Origin: Bacteroidota bacterium
GTDB taxonomy: Bacteria; Bacteroidota; Bacteroidia; Cytophagales; Cyclobacteriaceae
Reading direction: 5' to 3'
Length of the DNA stretch: 64,000 nt
NCBI GenBank assembly: GCA_018267275.1
Contig: JAFDYV010000004.1
Coordinates: 248,001-312,000 of the forward strand
This document shows, one piece after another, positions 43,841 through 52,936 of this stretch. Made by a program: the position numbers and the translations under genes. Below the pieces are notes generated by a model. The model searched no databases and was not told where the DNA came from. It saw nothing but the letters and a program-made list of their open reading frames with translations. The number at the start of each line of letters is the position of its first letter. Positions within the stretch are counted from its first letter, which is position 1.

Positions 43841-45271
43841 CTAAAAGTATTTCAACATCAGATTTACGAGCATTTTTACCCTGCCGGTAAAGGGAGGATA
43901 CAGCATACTAGTAGATGAAAAATAGTTCATCTGTTTGAGTATCGGTTTTTGATTGGAGAATTCCATAAATCCATAGTACCCATGAGATTTGCCTATTCCA
44001 CTGTTATTCACACCCCCAAACGGCAAATTCGCGTGTGTAAACTGAATTACACACTCATTGATGCAAGCTGTGCCAGCAGAAGTTGAGGACAATATTTTTT
44101 CAGTAAATGATTTTCTGTTACTAAAAACGTAGAGCGCCAAAGGCTTAGGCTTGCTGTTTATCAATCTTACTACTTCTTCTTCATCTTGAAAAGAAATGAC
44201 CGGTAGTACAGGCCCGAATATCTCTTCGTCCATCATTCTGCTTTCTAAGCTTACGTTAGTCAAGATCATCGGGTGAATGAAGTTGGTAGCTGCATTCACG
44301 GTTCCTCCCATTTCAAGTTGTGCACCACGGTTTACTGCATCCTCAATCAAATCGGTGAGCCGATGAAAATGCTTGCCGTTAACAATGCGAGCATAGCTAG
44401 CTGATTGTTCATTGAGTTGCTGACCATCGCCAAACATTTTTATAACCTGCTCTTTCAGTGCATTGATAAACTCTTTTTGCACACTTTCATGAATCAATAC
44501 ATAATCAGGGGCGATGCAAGTTTGACCATTGTTCAAAAACTTTCCGAACGCAATACGCGCGGCTGCATCACCAATATTGGCGGTTTCATCTATCACGGTG
44601 GGCGATTTACCCCCCAACTCGAGCGTGACCGAAGTAAGGTGTTCTGATGCGGCCCTCATCACCGCCTTGCCCACGGCCGGACTGCCCGTAAAAAAGATAT
44701 GATCAAACGGCAACCGCAGTAACTGCTGAGAAACCTCTAACCCACCTTCTACTACTGTTACCATTTCACGGTCAAAGAACTCATCTGCCATTTCCTTGAT
44801 AAGAGCCGAGGTGTGGGGTGTCATCTCAGAGGGTTTGATGATGGCGGTATTACCAGCCGCCAGACAAGAAACCAACGGGCCGAAACACAAGCTAAAAGGA
44901 TAGTTCCAAGGAGCCATGATGAGACACACGCCCTTTGGTTCTACCACTACGCGCGAACGGGAGCCGATGTACGTTAGTGGCGCGTCAATTTTTTGGGGGG
45001 CAGACCATGTGCTAAGATGCGCCACCGTGTGACGAATTTCGCTTAATACCGGGTAGATTTCAGACATGTCAACTTCGGTAAGCGGTTTTTTAAAATCCAA
45101 ATGCACTGCGGTACCGATTCGATCCCTGTTTTTCAATATGAAGTCGGCAAACTGATTCAGCAGTCGTTTCCGGGCTTGCACAGTTTGGTGCCTTAATTCA
45201 AATGACTTGCGTTTTTGGGCCTGAAATACATCGATCAGCTCAGAAGAGGCAGCTTGGGTGGCTGTAAGCAT
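43841..45271 (-). CDS. Aldehyde dehydrogenase, class 3 (fatty aldehyde) type
   Basis: A 476-residue NAD(P)-dependent enzyme. It has the active-site asparagine in APWNYPFSL (N123), the general base E218 in LELGGKSP, and the nucleophile C252 in NNGQTCIAPDYV. The sequence QTCIAPDYVL and a C-terminal hydrophobic tail (MLYPPFTGRVKMLVNLML) point to the ALDH3 group, which oxidises long-chain aldehydes at the membrane. It is first in an operon with the STAS-like and DUF2279 genes. Confidence 0.9.
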   Translation of the reverse strand: MLTATQAASSELIDVFQAQKRKSFELRHQTVQARKRLLNQFADFILKNRDRIGTAVHLDFKKPLTEVDMSEIYPVLSEIRHTVAHLSTWSAPQKIDAPLTYIGSRSRVVVEPKGVCLIMAPWNYPFSLCFGPLVSCLAAGNTAIIKPSEMTPHTSALIKEMADEFFDREMVTVVEGGLEVSQQLLRLPFDHIFFTGSPAVGKAVMRAASEHLTSVTLELGGKSPTVIDETANIGDAAARIAFGKFLNNGQTCIAPDYVLIHESVQKEFINALKEQVIKMFGDGQQLNEQSASYARIVNGKHFHRLTDLIEDAVNRGAQLEMGGTVNAATNFIHPMILTNVSLESRMMDEEIFGPVLPVISFQDEEEVVRLINSKPKPLALYVFSNRKSFTEKILSSTSAGTACINECVIQFTHANLPFGGVNNSGIGKSHGYYGFMEFSNQKPILKQMNYFSSTSMLYPPFTGRVKMLVNLMLKYF

Positions 45272-45372
45272 AAAAAGTGGTTATTGACAACAATTTATTG
45301 ATTTTAGAGGGCCAGAATGAAAAAAATCAAAATTTAATATTGTGTAATATTAACGAATTGTTAAGTTTATGT

Positions 45373-45398
45373 TAACATTGGTAACATATTCGTAACAT
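45373..45398 (+). repeat. Three direct TAACAT repeats before the transglutaminase-like gene
   Basis: TAACAT occurs at 45373-45378, 45382-45387 and 45393-45398, 9 and 11 bases apart, about one helix turn each. The last copy runs into the ATG at 45397. The upstream bases also contain GTTAAG and GTAATATTAAC, so the 125-base gap is strongly A/T-biased. Confidence 0.45.
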
Positions 45399-46194
45399 GA
45401 AGTTCAATCTAACTGCATTACTTTTTGCTTTTGCCGTCAGCAGCTGGGGGCAAAACGCTGCGTTGGACCAACTATACGCATCCTATCCTGTTGCTGCCTC
45501 TCGCCAAATGGCGCAAGCAAAGCTTGCTGATTTTGTGGCCACTCAGGGGCGCAAACGGGAGTCCGCAAAATCAGAGGTTCAATTTGTGAACCGTTTGGTG
45601 AAAAGTGTACACGCAGAATTTCTTCGGTTGTACAAACCTTATGTGCACATCAATGAACCCTTTGAAACGGGCAGCTATGACTGCTTAACCGGTACCGCCA
45701 TTTTCAGTTTGGTGTTGACAGAACTGGGCATCTCACATCAGATTATTGAAACGAACTACCACATCTTTTTGACAATTGAGGGAAAGGAACAAAAATACCT
45801 GCTCGAAACTACAGACAAGCTTTTCGGCTTAAAAACACAAGCCTCTGAAATTAATGCATCGCTCAACCAGTATAAGCAAAACTCGCTAGGCTCCGTGGCA
45901 ACAGGTGCCCATTACTATCGCTTTAAAGAAAACTTGTTCCGCACTGTGGCGCCCTCACAATTGAAGGGGCTGCTTCATTTTAATCAAGCAGTAGTGGCTT
46001 TCAACAATCACAACTTATATAATTGCGTTGAGCAGCTTGAATTGGCAAAACAAAACTATGACAATCCCAGGGTGCATGAATTGGCTGAACTAGTTTCAGA
46101 GTCTATTATGTCGAGCATACTCTCTGAAAAGGAAAAGTACGTGCTACTAATGAAACTGGCTAGCTTCGAAGAGTCAGTGTTAGCATCAAGATAA
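45397..46194 (+). CDS. Secreted transglutaminase-like protein
   Basis: A 265-residue protein with a signal peptide (1-19, ending SSWGQ). Residues C96 (SYDCLTGTAIF), H122 (ETNYHIFL) and D140 (LLETTD) are placed as in the Cys-His-Asp triad of transglutaminase-like cysteine proteases. The C-terminal third is helical and could be TPR-like. It may cut or crosslink proteins in the envelope. The substrate is unknown. It is a single gene facing the OmpA pair, with 9 bases between stops. Confidence 0.68.
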   Translation: MKFNLTALLFAFAVSSWGQNAALDQLYASYPVAASRQMAQAKLADFVATQGRKRESAKSEVQFVNRLVKSVHAEFLRLYKPYVHINEPFETGSYDCLTGTAIFSLVLTELGISHQIIETNYHIFLTIEGKEQKYLLETTDKLFGLKTQASEINASLNQYKQNSLGSVATGAHYYRFKENLFRTVAPSQLKGLLHFNQAVVAFNNHNLYNCVEQLELAKQNYDNPRVHELAELVSESIMSSILSEKEKYVLLMKLASFEESVLASR

Positions 46195-46203
46195 CCGCAA
46201 AGC

Positions 46204-46914
46204 TCAGTTCTGTAAAATTCTGAGTTCTACCCGCCTGTTGAGTTTGGCTGCTGCCTCAGTATTTTCTCTACTGATAGGCATTGTACCACCAAAAGCCTTC
46301 GTTTTAACGCGACTTTTTGACGCGCCTTTTGAAACCAAATAGTTTTTAACTGCGTCCACACGGTCCTGCGATAACTTCATGTTCAGTTTTGGGTCACCCT
46401 TGATGTCGGTATGGCCTTCTAATTGAATGACCATATTCGGGTTTGCGTTGAGCATGTGAACTACTTCATCCAGCTCCGGATAAGATTCTTTTGTGATGGT
46501 AGCTGTCCCCACATTAAAAATCAGGTTCTCAAGTGTCAATATCTTGCCGGCAGAATGCGTTGTCTCAGCATTTTTGGCAACGGATCCGGGCAAGCCCAAT
46601 TCAACGTCTTTCACTACTTTTCGATCCACAGCTGTAACAGGATCGAGCAAAAATTTCGCAGGAGCAAAACCTGGTGCTTCCACTGTAATCGAGTACCGTT
46701 GCCCATCAAAAAGCGGGAAGCTAAATGAGTTACCACTCAACGACCCCATGATATTTCCATAGGGCTCGCTACGGTAGAAAACTTTTGCCATCACCGCCTC
46801 TTTGGTAGCGGCATTGGTGATTTTTCCCTGCGCGTAAATTAAGGTATCGCTTTCTTGGCAAAAAGCAGTCGGCATCCACATCAACAAAACAACAACGGTG
46901 ATGATCGCCTTCAT
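46204..46914 (-). CDS. OmpA family peptidoglycan-associated protein
   Basis: A 236-residue protein with a signal peptide (1-19), a beta-rich middle (25-105) of CarboxypepD-like look, and a C-terminal OmpA domain (about 125-236): LEGHTDIKGDPKLNMKLSQD and VKTKAFGGTMPI, with the peptidoglycan-binding Asp and Arg residues kept (D in GHTD, R in NRRVEL). It anchors the outer membrane to the wall. It follows a larger OmpA protein after 2 bases. Confidence 0.88.
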   Translation of the reverse strand: MKAIITVVVLLMWMPTAFCQESDTLIYAQGKITNAATKEAVMAKVFYRSEPYGNIMGSLSGNSFSFPLFDGQRYSITVEAPGFAPAKFLLDPVTAVDRKVVKDVELGLPGSVAKNAETTHSAGKILTLENLIFNVGTATITKESYPELDEVVHMLNANPNMVIQLEGHTDIKGDPKLNMKLSQDRVDAVKNYLVSKGASKSRVKTKAFGGTMPISRENTEAAAKLNRRVELRILQN

Positions 46915-46916
46915 AC

Positions 46917-49004
46917 TTATTGCAGTTTTAGAATCTTAAATTCAACTCTTCTGTTTTTGCGATTGCCCACTTTTGTATTGGTAGTATCTACTGGCTTTGT
47001 TTCGCCAAACCATGTAGTAGTGATTCGGCCAGCGTCTACACCCTTGTCTAACAGGTATTGGGTCACTGTTTTCGCTCTGCGCTCAGAGAGTTTCATGTTA
47101 TAGGCGTCAGGGCCGAGTTGGTCAGTATGCCCACTGATTTCAACTTGCATCGACTTGCGCTCGCCCATCAGCGCCACAATTCGGTTTAACTCCGGGAAAG
47201 ATTCTGAACGCAGGGAGGCATCATCAAAATTGAAGAAGATATTGTTAAGCGGAATGGTTGCATTATCCGCTATTGGTGTCAACTCTATGGGCTGCACGTC
47301 CACAGGCTTATCGGTAGGCCGCGCGGCAATGGCCTGTTCGTCAGGGGCAAGTTTCAGGTCTTGCTTCACAGGCCCGTAAGCGATTTTTCTCAAATCTAAA
47401 TTTTGGCTAGTGGAAAGATGATCGGTTGCTTCTGCGCGAATGCCATACATCTTACCCACTGGCAATTGAATCTCATATTCGCCAGTAGTGGGATCTGAAT
47501 GGGCAATGCCCGCTTCTTTGCCATCGGGCAAACTTTCAAAGATAATCTTCGACCCCAGCGGCAGGCCCGTCTTTTGATCTACCAACTTGCCTTTCACAAT
47601 CACCACGGGATCAGGCAACATAAAGGGAGGTAGTTTGAGTCTGAAGATATCTGCATTGTTGTCGGCCACGCCTTTAGAGAAGTAGCCGTAATCACTGTTT
47701 GACGGAATATTGAAAAACAGATCATCAAACTTTGAGTTGATTTCCGGGCCGAGGTTCTCTGGTTCTGACCATTTCGTCCACGTATCGTCTAACCGTATGC
47801 TTCTATAGATATCCGAGCCTCCATAACCACTAAATCCTTTTGAGGAAAAGTAAAGCGTCTTATCGTCTGCCGCTAAAAATGGAGATGCCTCCTCGGCAGC
47901 AGTATTAACGGTTTTGCCTAAGTTCAACGGCTCTGTCCATGTGGAATCATTCTTTGAAAAACTCACATAAAGGTCTCGGTCACCATAGGTATCTTCTCGC
48001 TCTACTGCCATCAATAACGCGCGTCTGGAGTTGGCTAAAAAATAATGAGACTTCTCGCTGTAATTATAATCGTTTTCAATTTTCACCGCTTTTGGTGCCG
48101 TCCACTCGCCATTTACATAGTTACTGATGGACATACCCGCAAGCATTTTTTTGCCTCCATCTACATATTGGTTGCCCAACACCATTACGGCTGCCTTGCC
48201 ATCTGGGGTTACAGAGTTAATTGCGTTAATGAAATTTGGGTATTCATTATTGAACTTTGGCCCCATGTTTTGAGCCAATGTCCACTTGCCGTTTGCATCT
48301 AGCGTAGAGTACCAGATGTCTTCTTTGTCATTCACACCGCCAATATTGCCCGGGTGATTCGATCGGCTGAAATACAAGGTTCTGCCATCTGGTGAAAGGA
48401 TGGCGTTGTAGTCATTGACGTTACTGTTGACATTTTCATCCAAATGATCGGTAACCAAGCCTTTGGCAATCAATTCAGAAACATTTACAATGGCGGCAAT
48501 CGGCAAACGTGAATCGGTGATGGCCACTGCATCTATGGAAAAATAATCAGGTAGCGGAGCGCCATCAAACTCCAATTTTAGCGCGGCCACTTTGTACGGA
48601 GTTTTTTCCACAAAAATATTCAACATGCGCCCTTTGGTGGGTATTGCCTGCGGATTAACGGTCTGCAACACATATTCTTTTCCGGTTTCGTCATATGCCA
48701 AAATACGATACAATGCGCCTGGGTTATTTGATTCGGCAATGGCGACCTGTTGAATTTGTAGTGGAGTTTCGTAACCAATTTTTATCCATTCTTTCCTTTT
48801 TGGACGGTCGGGCGTCCAGGCATTGGGGTTTTGACCTACCGCGGGCAACACATTGGGCTTGCCCAAAATCTGTTGAGCTGAATATTGAACGGGCGTTAGC
48901 TCTGAAGAGAACTCAATTACCTTTGAGCCCCACTGCACTGTTTGGCCATTGGCGGCAGCAACGCACAAGAAAAACGCAATAGAAAGTGAATACCTCTTAA
49001 TCAT
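46917..49004 (-). CDS. OmpA family protein with beta-propeller (PD40) repeats
   Basis: A 695-residue protein: signal peptide (1-20), an N-terminal beta domain, then WD40-like PD40 repeats (about 195-450) with LSPDGRTLYFSRSNHPGNIG and LAADDKTLYFSSKGFSGYGG. A carboxypeptidase-like domain follows near 475-555, and a C-terminal OmpA domain (about 580-695) with ISGHTDQLGPDAYNMKLSER. The layout resembles proteins linked to gliding motility and type IX secretion (SprE/PorE-like), but that link is only by resemblance. Expressed with the smaller OmpA gene. Confidence 0.85.
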   Translation of the reverse strand: MIKRYSLSIAFFLCVAAANGQTVQWGSKVIEFSSELTPVQYSAQQILGKPNVLPAVGQNPNAWTPDRPKRKEWIKIGYETPLQIQQVAIAESNNPGALYRILAYDETGKEYVLQTVNPQAIPTKGRMLNIFVEKTPYKVAALKLEFDGAPLPDYFSIDAVAITDSRLPIAAIVNVSELIAKGLVTDHLDENVNSNVNDYNAILSPDGRTLYFSRSNHPGNIGGVNDKEDIWYSTLDANGKWTLAQNMGPKFNNEYPNFINAINSVTPDGKAAVMVLGNQYVDGGKKMLAGMSISNYVNGEWTAPKAVKIENDYNYSEKSHYFLANSRRALLMAVEREDTYGDRDLYVSFSKNDSTWTEPLNLGKTVNTAAEEASPFLAADDKTLYFSSKGFSGYGGSDIYRSIRLDDTWTKWSEPENLGPEINSKFDDLFFNIPSNSDYGYFSKGVADNNADIFRLKLPPFMLPDPVVIVKGKLVDQKTGLPLGSKIIFESLPDGKEAGIAHSDPTTGEYEIQLPVGKMYGIRAEATDHLSTSQNLDLRKIAYGPVKQDLKLAPDEQAIAARPTDKPVDVQPIELTPIADNATIPLNNIFFNFDDASLRSESFPELNRIVALMGERKSMQVEISGHTDQLGPDAYNMKLSERRAKTVTQYLLDKGVDAGRITTTWFGETKPVDTTNTKVGNRKNRRVEFKILKLQ

Positions 49005-49034
49005 AGGTGTTTTTTGGTAAGTAGCAGGGCCCAG

Positions 49035-49054
49035 TAACGTCTGCGCCCACGTTA
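49035..49054. repeat. Inverted repeat TAACGT-N8-ACGTTA upstream of the OmpA operon
   Basis: TAACGT (49035-49040) and ACGTTA (49049-49054) are exact complements around CTGCGCCC, 30 to 50 bases before the ATG of the large OmpA gene. It may be an operator; no promoter box is clear beside it. Confidence 0.4.
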
Positions 49055-49091
49055 AAAAGTAAACTTAACAAAAAAATCAAAAAATGCCCTT

Positions 49092-49124
49092 TTTTCGTTG
49101 AACGAAAACTGGCAGTTGTGCCAG
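49092..49124 (-). terminator. Two abutting hairpins behind the patatin gene
   Basis: Arms CTGGCA/TGCCAG (49109-49124) form a 6-base stem with T-rich flanks on the minus strand. Next to it TTTTCGTT-G-AACGAAAA (49092-49108) is a perfect 8-base palindrome. Both lie 20 to 50 bases past the patatin stop on the minus strand, so they may end that transcript. Confidence 0.45.
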
Positions 49125-49144
49125 AAAAAAAGCCGCGAACGCCA

Positions 49145-51442
49145 TCAATGCTCCATGGATGTTTTATTGAACAGAAGAAAACCCGCATGCAGCAATACGC
49201 CCCATTGCCGGTTGCGATCGTCATAATAATTGACACTTAGACTAATTGGGCCGATTGCGGAATGCATTACAAAGCTGGCCATGCCAGCAAAATATACTTT
49301 TGTTATGTCTTCGCTTAGAACCGCCTCTTGGTTTACATCCTTGATCTCCGCCAAAGGCTTAAAGGCATAAGCCTCAGCTCGAAAATCGAGATTCCTGCGC
49401 AGCGCCACAACATTTCGCCAACCGCCAGCCACATAGTTAAAGGCCCTGAAGTTTTGGAGCAATAACGTACGGCTATCTTGCATTGGGTTGAATGCCGGAG
49501 CATAGATAATTGTACCAAAATAATTTGAGAACGTTGGCTGATTTGAAAGCACGCCATCCAAGTAATAGCCGGAACTATACACTCCTTTTCTAAAATACTG
49601 CTCAAGGGTTACTCGGGCTTGCACCCAATTTCGGTTGGTGACGATACGACCGTTGCGCACCGAAGTATTGCCAGGTGTTAACTGTTCATCAAGGTTAAAC
49701 CAATCACCTGCAATGGTGTATGCTTTCCCTTCAGACGCATATTGTTTTCGGTTCAATGAGTTAGTTGAAAAACTGAAACTGCCGCGCCAGCCGGTAACCT
49801 TCAGCGCGTCTAACGTATCGGTAGAAACCAACACGGGTGTATCAATGTATTGATCGTTGTTAGAAATATACGCGCCTGAAAAAACCAACTTGTATTGATT
49901 GCCTACTGGTATACCCAGGTTTACAGCATATCTTCTGTCAATCCTTTCGAGCACGGTTGGATTAAAAACTTTTTGAACGATATCATCACCCTGCAAAAAA
50001 CTCCAGTTATTGAAAATGAGTTCAGGTTCAACATAGAACTGACCCATCAGCGGAATATCAATACGCGCGCGAAGCAATGCTGATTTATAGAAATTACCTG
50101 CAAAAAAATTAGCGGAATAGCGAATAAGCGCACGGTTAAAGCTGTAGTAGTTGATTCCTAAAAAAATATGCGAAATGCTGCGTGTGGCAATCATCCCGCC
50201 AAAATCAACCTGAAAATTATTTTGCGGTCTGCGGCTAAGCCTGAAGTTAAAGTTACGCTGCGTTGTATCGAAGCCAAAACTCGGATACACGTTGTTGAAA
50301 AAAGGTTCGGATACTAATTTGAAGTAACCCGTTTTAATATCGTTGAAGTAAAGCGGTCGTTTACCACTTTTGAAAAATTTATTGATATACAATTTCTGCC
50401 CGCGCGTAAATCCCTCTAGCTGTATATCGTTCACAACAATGGGTGGTGTTTTGCGATTAAATGCATTGCGTCTGGCAGCAACTTCTTCGCAAGCCACGCG
50501 CCTCTTGATTTTCGACTTCAACTCCGGCATCTGCTTCATTGTTTGCTGGTAGCCGCTATCAATCAAAGCCTGAGCTGAACCAAAATCAAATGCAGAATAA
50601 GTAGACAAATCGGGCTGGATGTAAATACCGCTGGTGGGCACATCCTTCGGATTAGACTTATCTAGAAGCATGTACAACAAAGATCGCGAAATCAATTTTT
50701 CGTCCTCGCCATACGGATATTGGTTGTAAACCTTCGAAGAAACATTAGAGCCAATCACAACGTCCGGGCTGAAATTTTTTTGTGCGATGTCGATAGGGAA
50801 GTTATTGTAAACACCACCGTCAAAAAGATATTTACCATCAATGCGAATGGGATTGTAGAAGAACGGTACTGTTTGGGTAGCCCTTAAGGCATCGCTGAGT
50901 GCTCCGCGCTTCAACTCAACTTCAGATTGGGTGAATATCTCAGCCGCCATAATGCGCAGCGGCACAAACAAACTGTCGAAATTATTCTTAGAGATAGCCG
51001 AAGGTTGCGCTAGCTTCTCAGCCATCGCAAAATTCAAACTTAGATCGTTGGCGATGCTCGTGTTAAACAAAAAATTAAATGTTGAATCAAGTGAGAGGTT
51101 GAGCTTTAGGAACGAAGCATCATCTTCCTTTTTAAAATAATAGTAACTCTGCCCCCTTTCAAGGCGACCGTTTACCCAATTTAAGAATTGCGGGGAGGTA
51201 ACAATGTCTTCAATTTGATTGGGGCTCATGCCTGCCGCATAGCAACCAGCCACAATTCCACCCATCGATGTGCCCACCAAGTTATCGATCGGAATTTCAT
51301 TTTCTTCAAGTGCCTTCAACACACCAATATGCGCCAAGCCCTTTGCTCCGCCACCGCTTAGCACTACGCTTATCTTCTGTGAATGTGCTACACCACCTAC
51401 CAATACAAAAATCAAGAGCAGGAAAATCCTTAACGCGCGCAT
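49145..51442 (-). CDS. Patatin-like phospholipase fused to an outer-membrane barrel
   Basis: A 765-residue protein. After a signal peptide (1-21) comes a patatin domain with the oxyanion motif SGGGAKGLAHIG, the nucleophile S59 in GTSMGGIVAG and the dyad aspartate D208 in FDGGVYNNFP. A POTRA-like section (about 340-410) and a C-terminal Omp85/BamA-type barrel follow. This is the layout of type Vd (PlpD-like) autotransporters, where the lipase may be displayed or released. All catalytic residues are present, so lipase activity is likely. It lies 34 bases behind the M23 peptidase gene. Confidence 0.88.
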   Translation of the reverse strand: MRALRIFLLLIFVLVGGVAHSQKISVVLSGGGAKGLAHIGVLKALEENEIPIDNLVGTSMGGIVAGCYAAGMSPNQIEDIVTSPQFLNWVNGRLERGQSYYYFKKEDDASFLKLNLSLDSTFNFLFNTSIANDLSLNFAMAEKLAQPSAISKNNFDSLFVPLRIMAAEIFTQSEVELKRGALSDALRATQTVPFFYNPIRIDGKYLFDGGVYNNFPIDIAQKNFSPDVVIGSNVSSKVYNQYPYGEDEKLISRSLLYMLLDKSNPKDVPTSGIYIQPDLSTYSAFDFGSAQALIDSGYQQTMKQMPELKSKIKRRVACEEVAARRNAFNRKTPPIVVNDIQLEGFTRGQKLYINKFFKSGKRPLYFNDIKTGYFKLVSEPFFNNVYPSFGFDTTQRNFNFRLSRRPQNNFQVDFGGMIATRSISHIFLGINYYSFNRALIRYSANFFAGNFYKSALLRARIDIPLMGQFYVEPELIFNNWSFLQGDDIVQKVFNPTVLERIDRRYAVNLGIPVGNQYKLVFSGAYISNNDQYIDTPVLVSTDTLDALKVTGWRGSFSFSTNSLNRKQYASEGKAYTIAGDWFNLDEQLTPGNTSVRNGRIVTNRNWVQARVTLEQYFRKGVYSSGYYLDGVLSNQPTFSNYFGTIIYAPAFNPMQDSRTLLLQNFRAFNYVAGGWRNVVALRRNLDFRAEAYAFKPLAEIKDVNQEAVLSEDITKVYFAGMASFVMHSAIGPISLSVNYYDDRNRQWGVLLHAGFLLFNKTSMEH

Positions 51443-51476
51443 ACCGAGATGATAAGCAAAGATAGCAAACTAGCCA

Positions 51477-52799
51477 TTAGTTGCCTGCCACTACCACTTG
51501 CGCAGGTTGGGAAGGAAACGCGATGGCATCAAGCCGCTTTGCACAGGCTTCTTTCACCGCCTGAAACTGTGTGAGCATTTCTTTTTTGACAGGCTGCGAA
51601 GGCGGTAATTCTACACGCAATGCATCCACTTGCACACCGTTTCGCCAAAAGCGATAACAAAGATGCGGGCCAGTGGCGAGCCCCGTGCTGCCCACAAAAC
51701 CAATCGTTTGCCCTTGCTTTACACGAGTACCTGCCGTAATGCCAGAAGCGATTTTGGACATATGCAGGTAGCCGGTAGTATAGGTTGCGTTGTGCCTAAT
51801 CTTCACGTAGTTACCATTGTTAGCAGTATACTGTGCTTCCTCCACAATTCCATCGCCTACGGTGCGAATGGGCGTGCCCGTAGGGGCTGCAAAATCAGTC
51901 CCCAAATGCGGACGGAAAACTTTTACTACGGGATGAAACCTATTCATAGAATAGCGGGAGCTGATGCGCGTAAATTCGATTGGATACTTCAACAACGCCT
52001 TGCGCAGGCTGTTGCCGTCTTCGTCAAAATAATCAAGGCCATCGCCCTGGTCGAATGGATATGCATAATAACCGCTTCCAAAATGCTGGAAATAAATCCC
52101 TAAAATATCTCCAATGGCATAAGGTTTACCTTCTACCGATTTCTCTTCATAAATAAGTTTGAATTGATCGCCCTTTTGAAGTCGTTGAAAATCCACCTGC
52201 CAGCCGAACACATCTACAAACTTGTTGGTAAGTTCATGCGAAATATTTAAGGCTTCAATGGTTTCAGAAAGTGTAGACTCAATCCTACCGGCAATTGATT
52301 TTTCTTCAACGGTAATTTGCTTTTGTTTGGTTTCGATTCGCAGCGAGTCCTTTAGATAAAAAATAGTATAGTCGATTGGACTTGATTCGTACACCAGGGC
52401 GTGTGCTGTTTTCAGTGAATCATTGGAGTGCACGAGCGCGTATTTTTTGTTAGCCGCCACTTTCCTGAAGTCAAAATCTTTTCGCGGCAGCGTGTGAAGT
52501 TGCTGCATTACCGGGGGCGCTACATAAGCGTCTTTCAACAATTCGAAAAATCGTTCGTTCCGCTTCACCACATCTTCAATCACGTTATACTGTGTCACCT
52601 CCATGCCGTAAAGAAAAACCGGTTTGGGCAAAGGTGGCGCCAGTTGCGCAGAGTCAATCTCCTCAGCGTAGTCAGCAGGCTTTGAAAAGAAAGAGGAGCT
52701 GGAGTCAATCCAAAAAAATAAACCTAATAGCACCAGAAATGCACCGAGGCCAATGGCCGCTCTCTTCACCAACTTAGACTTAAACCATTCTCCTATCAA
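51477..52799 (-). CDS. M23 family peptidoglycan DD-metallopeptidase
   Basis: A 440-residue protein with one N-terminal membrane helix (13-32), a coiled and beta-rich middle, and a C-terminal LytM/M23 domain (about 275-400). The zinc ligands are in HLGTDFAAPTGTPI (His and Asp) and GPHLCYRFWRN (H-x-H-like, with C in the second position, HLCYR), plus the HMSK histidine. It cuts peptide bridges in the cell wall. The usual H-x-H reads H-L-C-Y, so the last ligand is unclear. Transcribed just ahead of the patatin gene. Confidence 0.82.
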   Translation of the reverse strand: MIGEWFKSKLVKRAAIGLGAFLVLLGLFFWIDSSSSFFSKPADYAEEIDSAQLAPPLPKPVFLYGMEVTQYNVIEDVVKRNERFFELLKDAYVAPPVMQQLHTLPRKDFDFRKVAANKKYALVHSNDSLKTAHALVYESSPIDYTIFYLKDSLRIETKQKQITVEEKSIAGRIESTLSETIEALNISHELTNKFVDVFGWQVDFQRLQKGDQFKLIYEEKSVEGKPYAIGDILGIYFQHFGSGYYAYPFDQGDGLDYFDEDGNSLRKALLKYPIEFTRISSRYSMNRFHPVVKVFRPHLGTDFAAPTGTPIRTVGDGIVEEAQYTANNGNYVKIRHNATYTTGYLHMSKIASGITAGTRVKQGQTIGFVGSTGLATGPHLCYRFWRNGVQVDALRVELPPSQPVKKEMLTQFQAVKEACAKRLDAIAFPSQPAQVVVAGN

Positions 52800-52936
52800 A
52801 ACACAATTGATTAAAGTTGTGCAAGTTTAGCTCAAAAAAGTGGCAATCGGTAATGGGTTGAAAACATCAGCAAAAATGGCGGGTTGCTACAGATGAAAAA
52901 GAGACTGGTGTAGAATTTTGAGCATGTAGAACGAAA

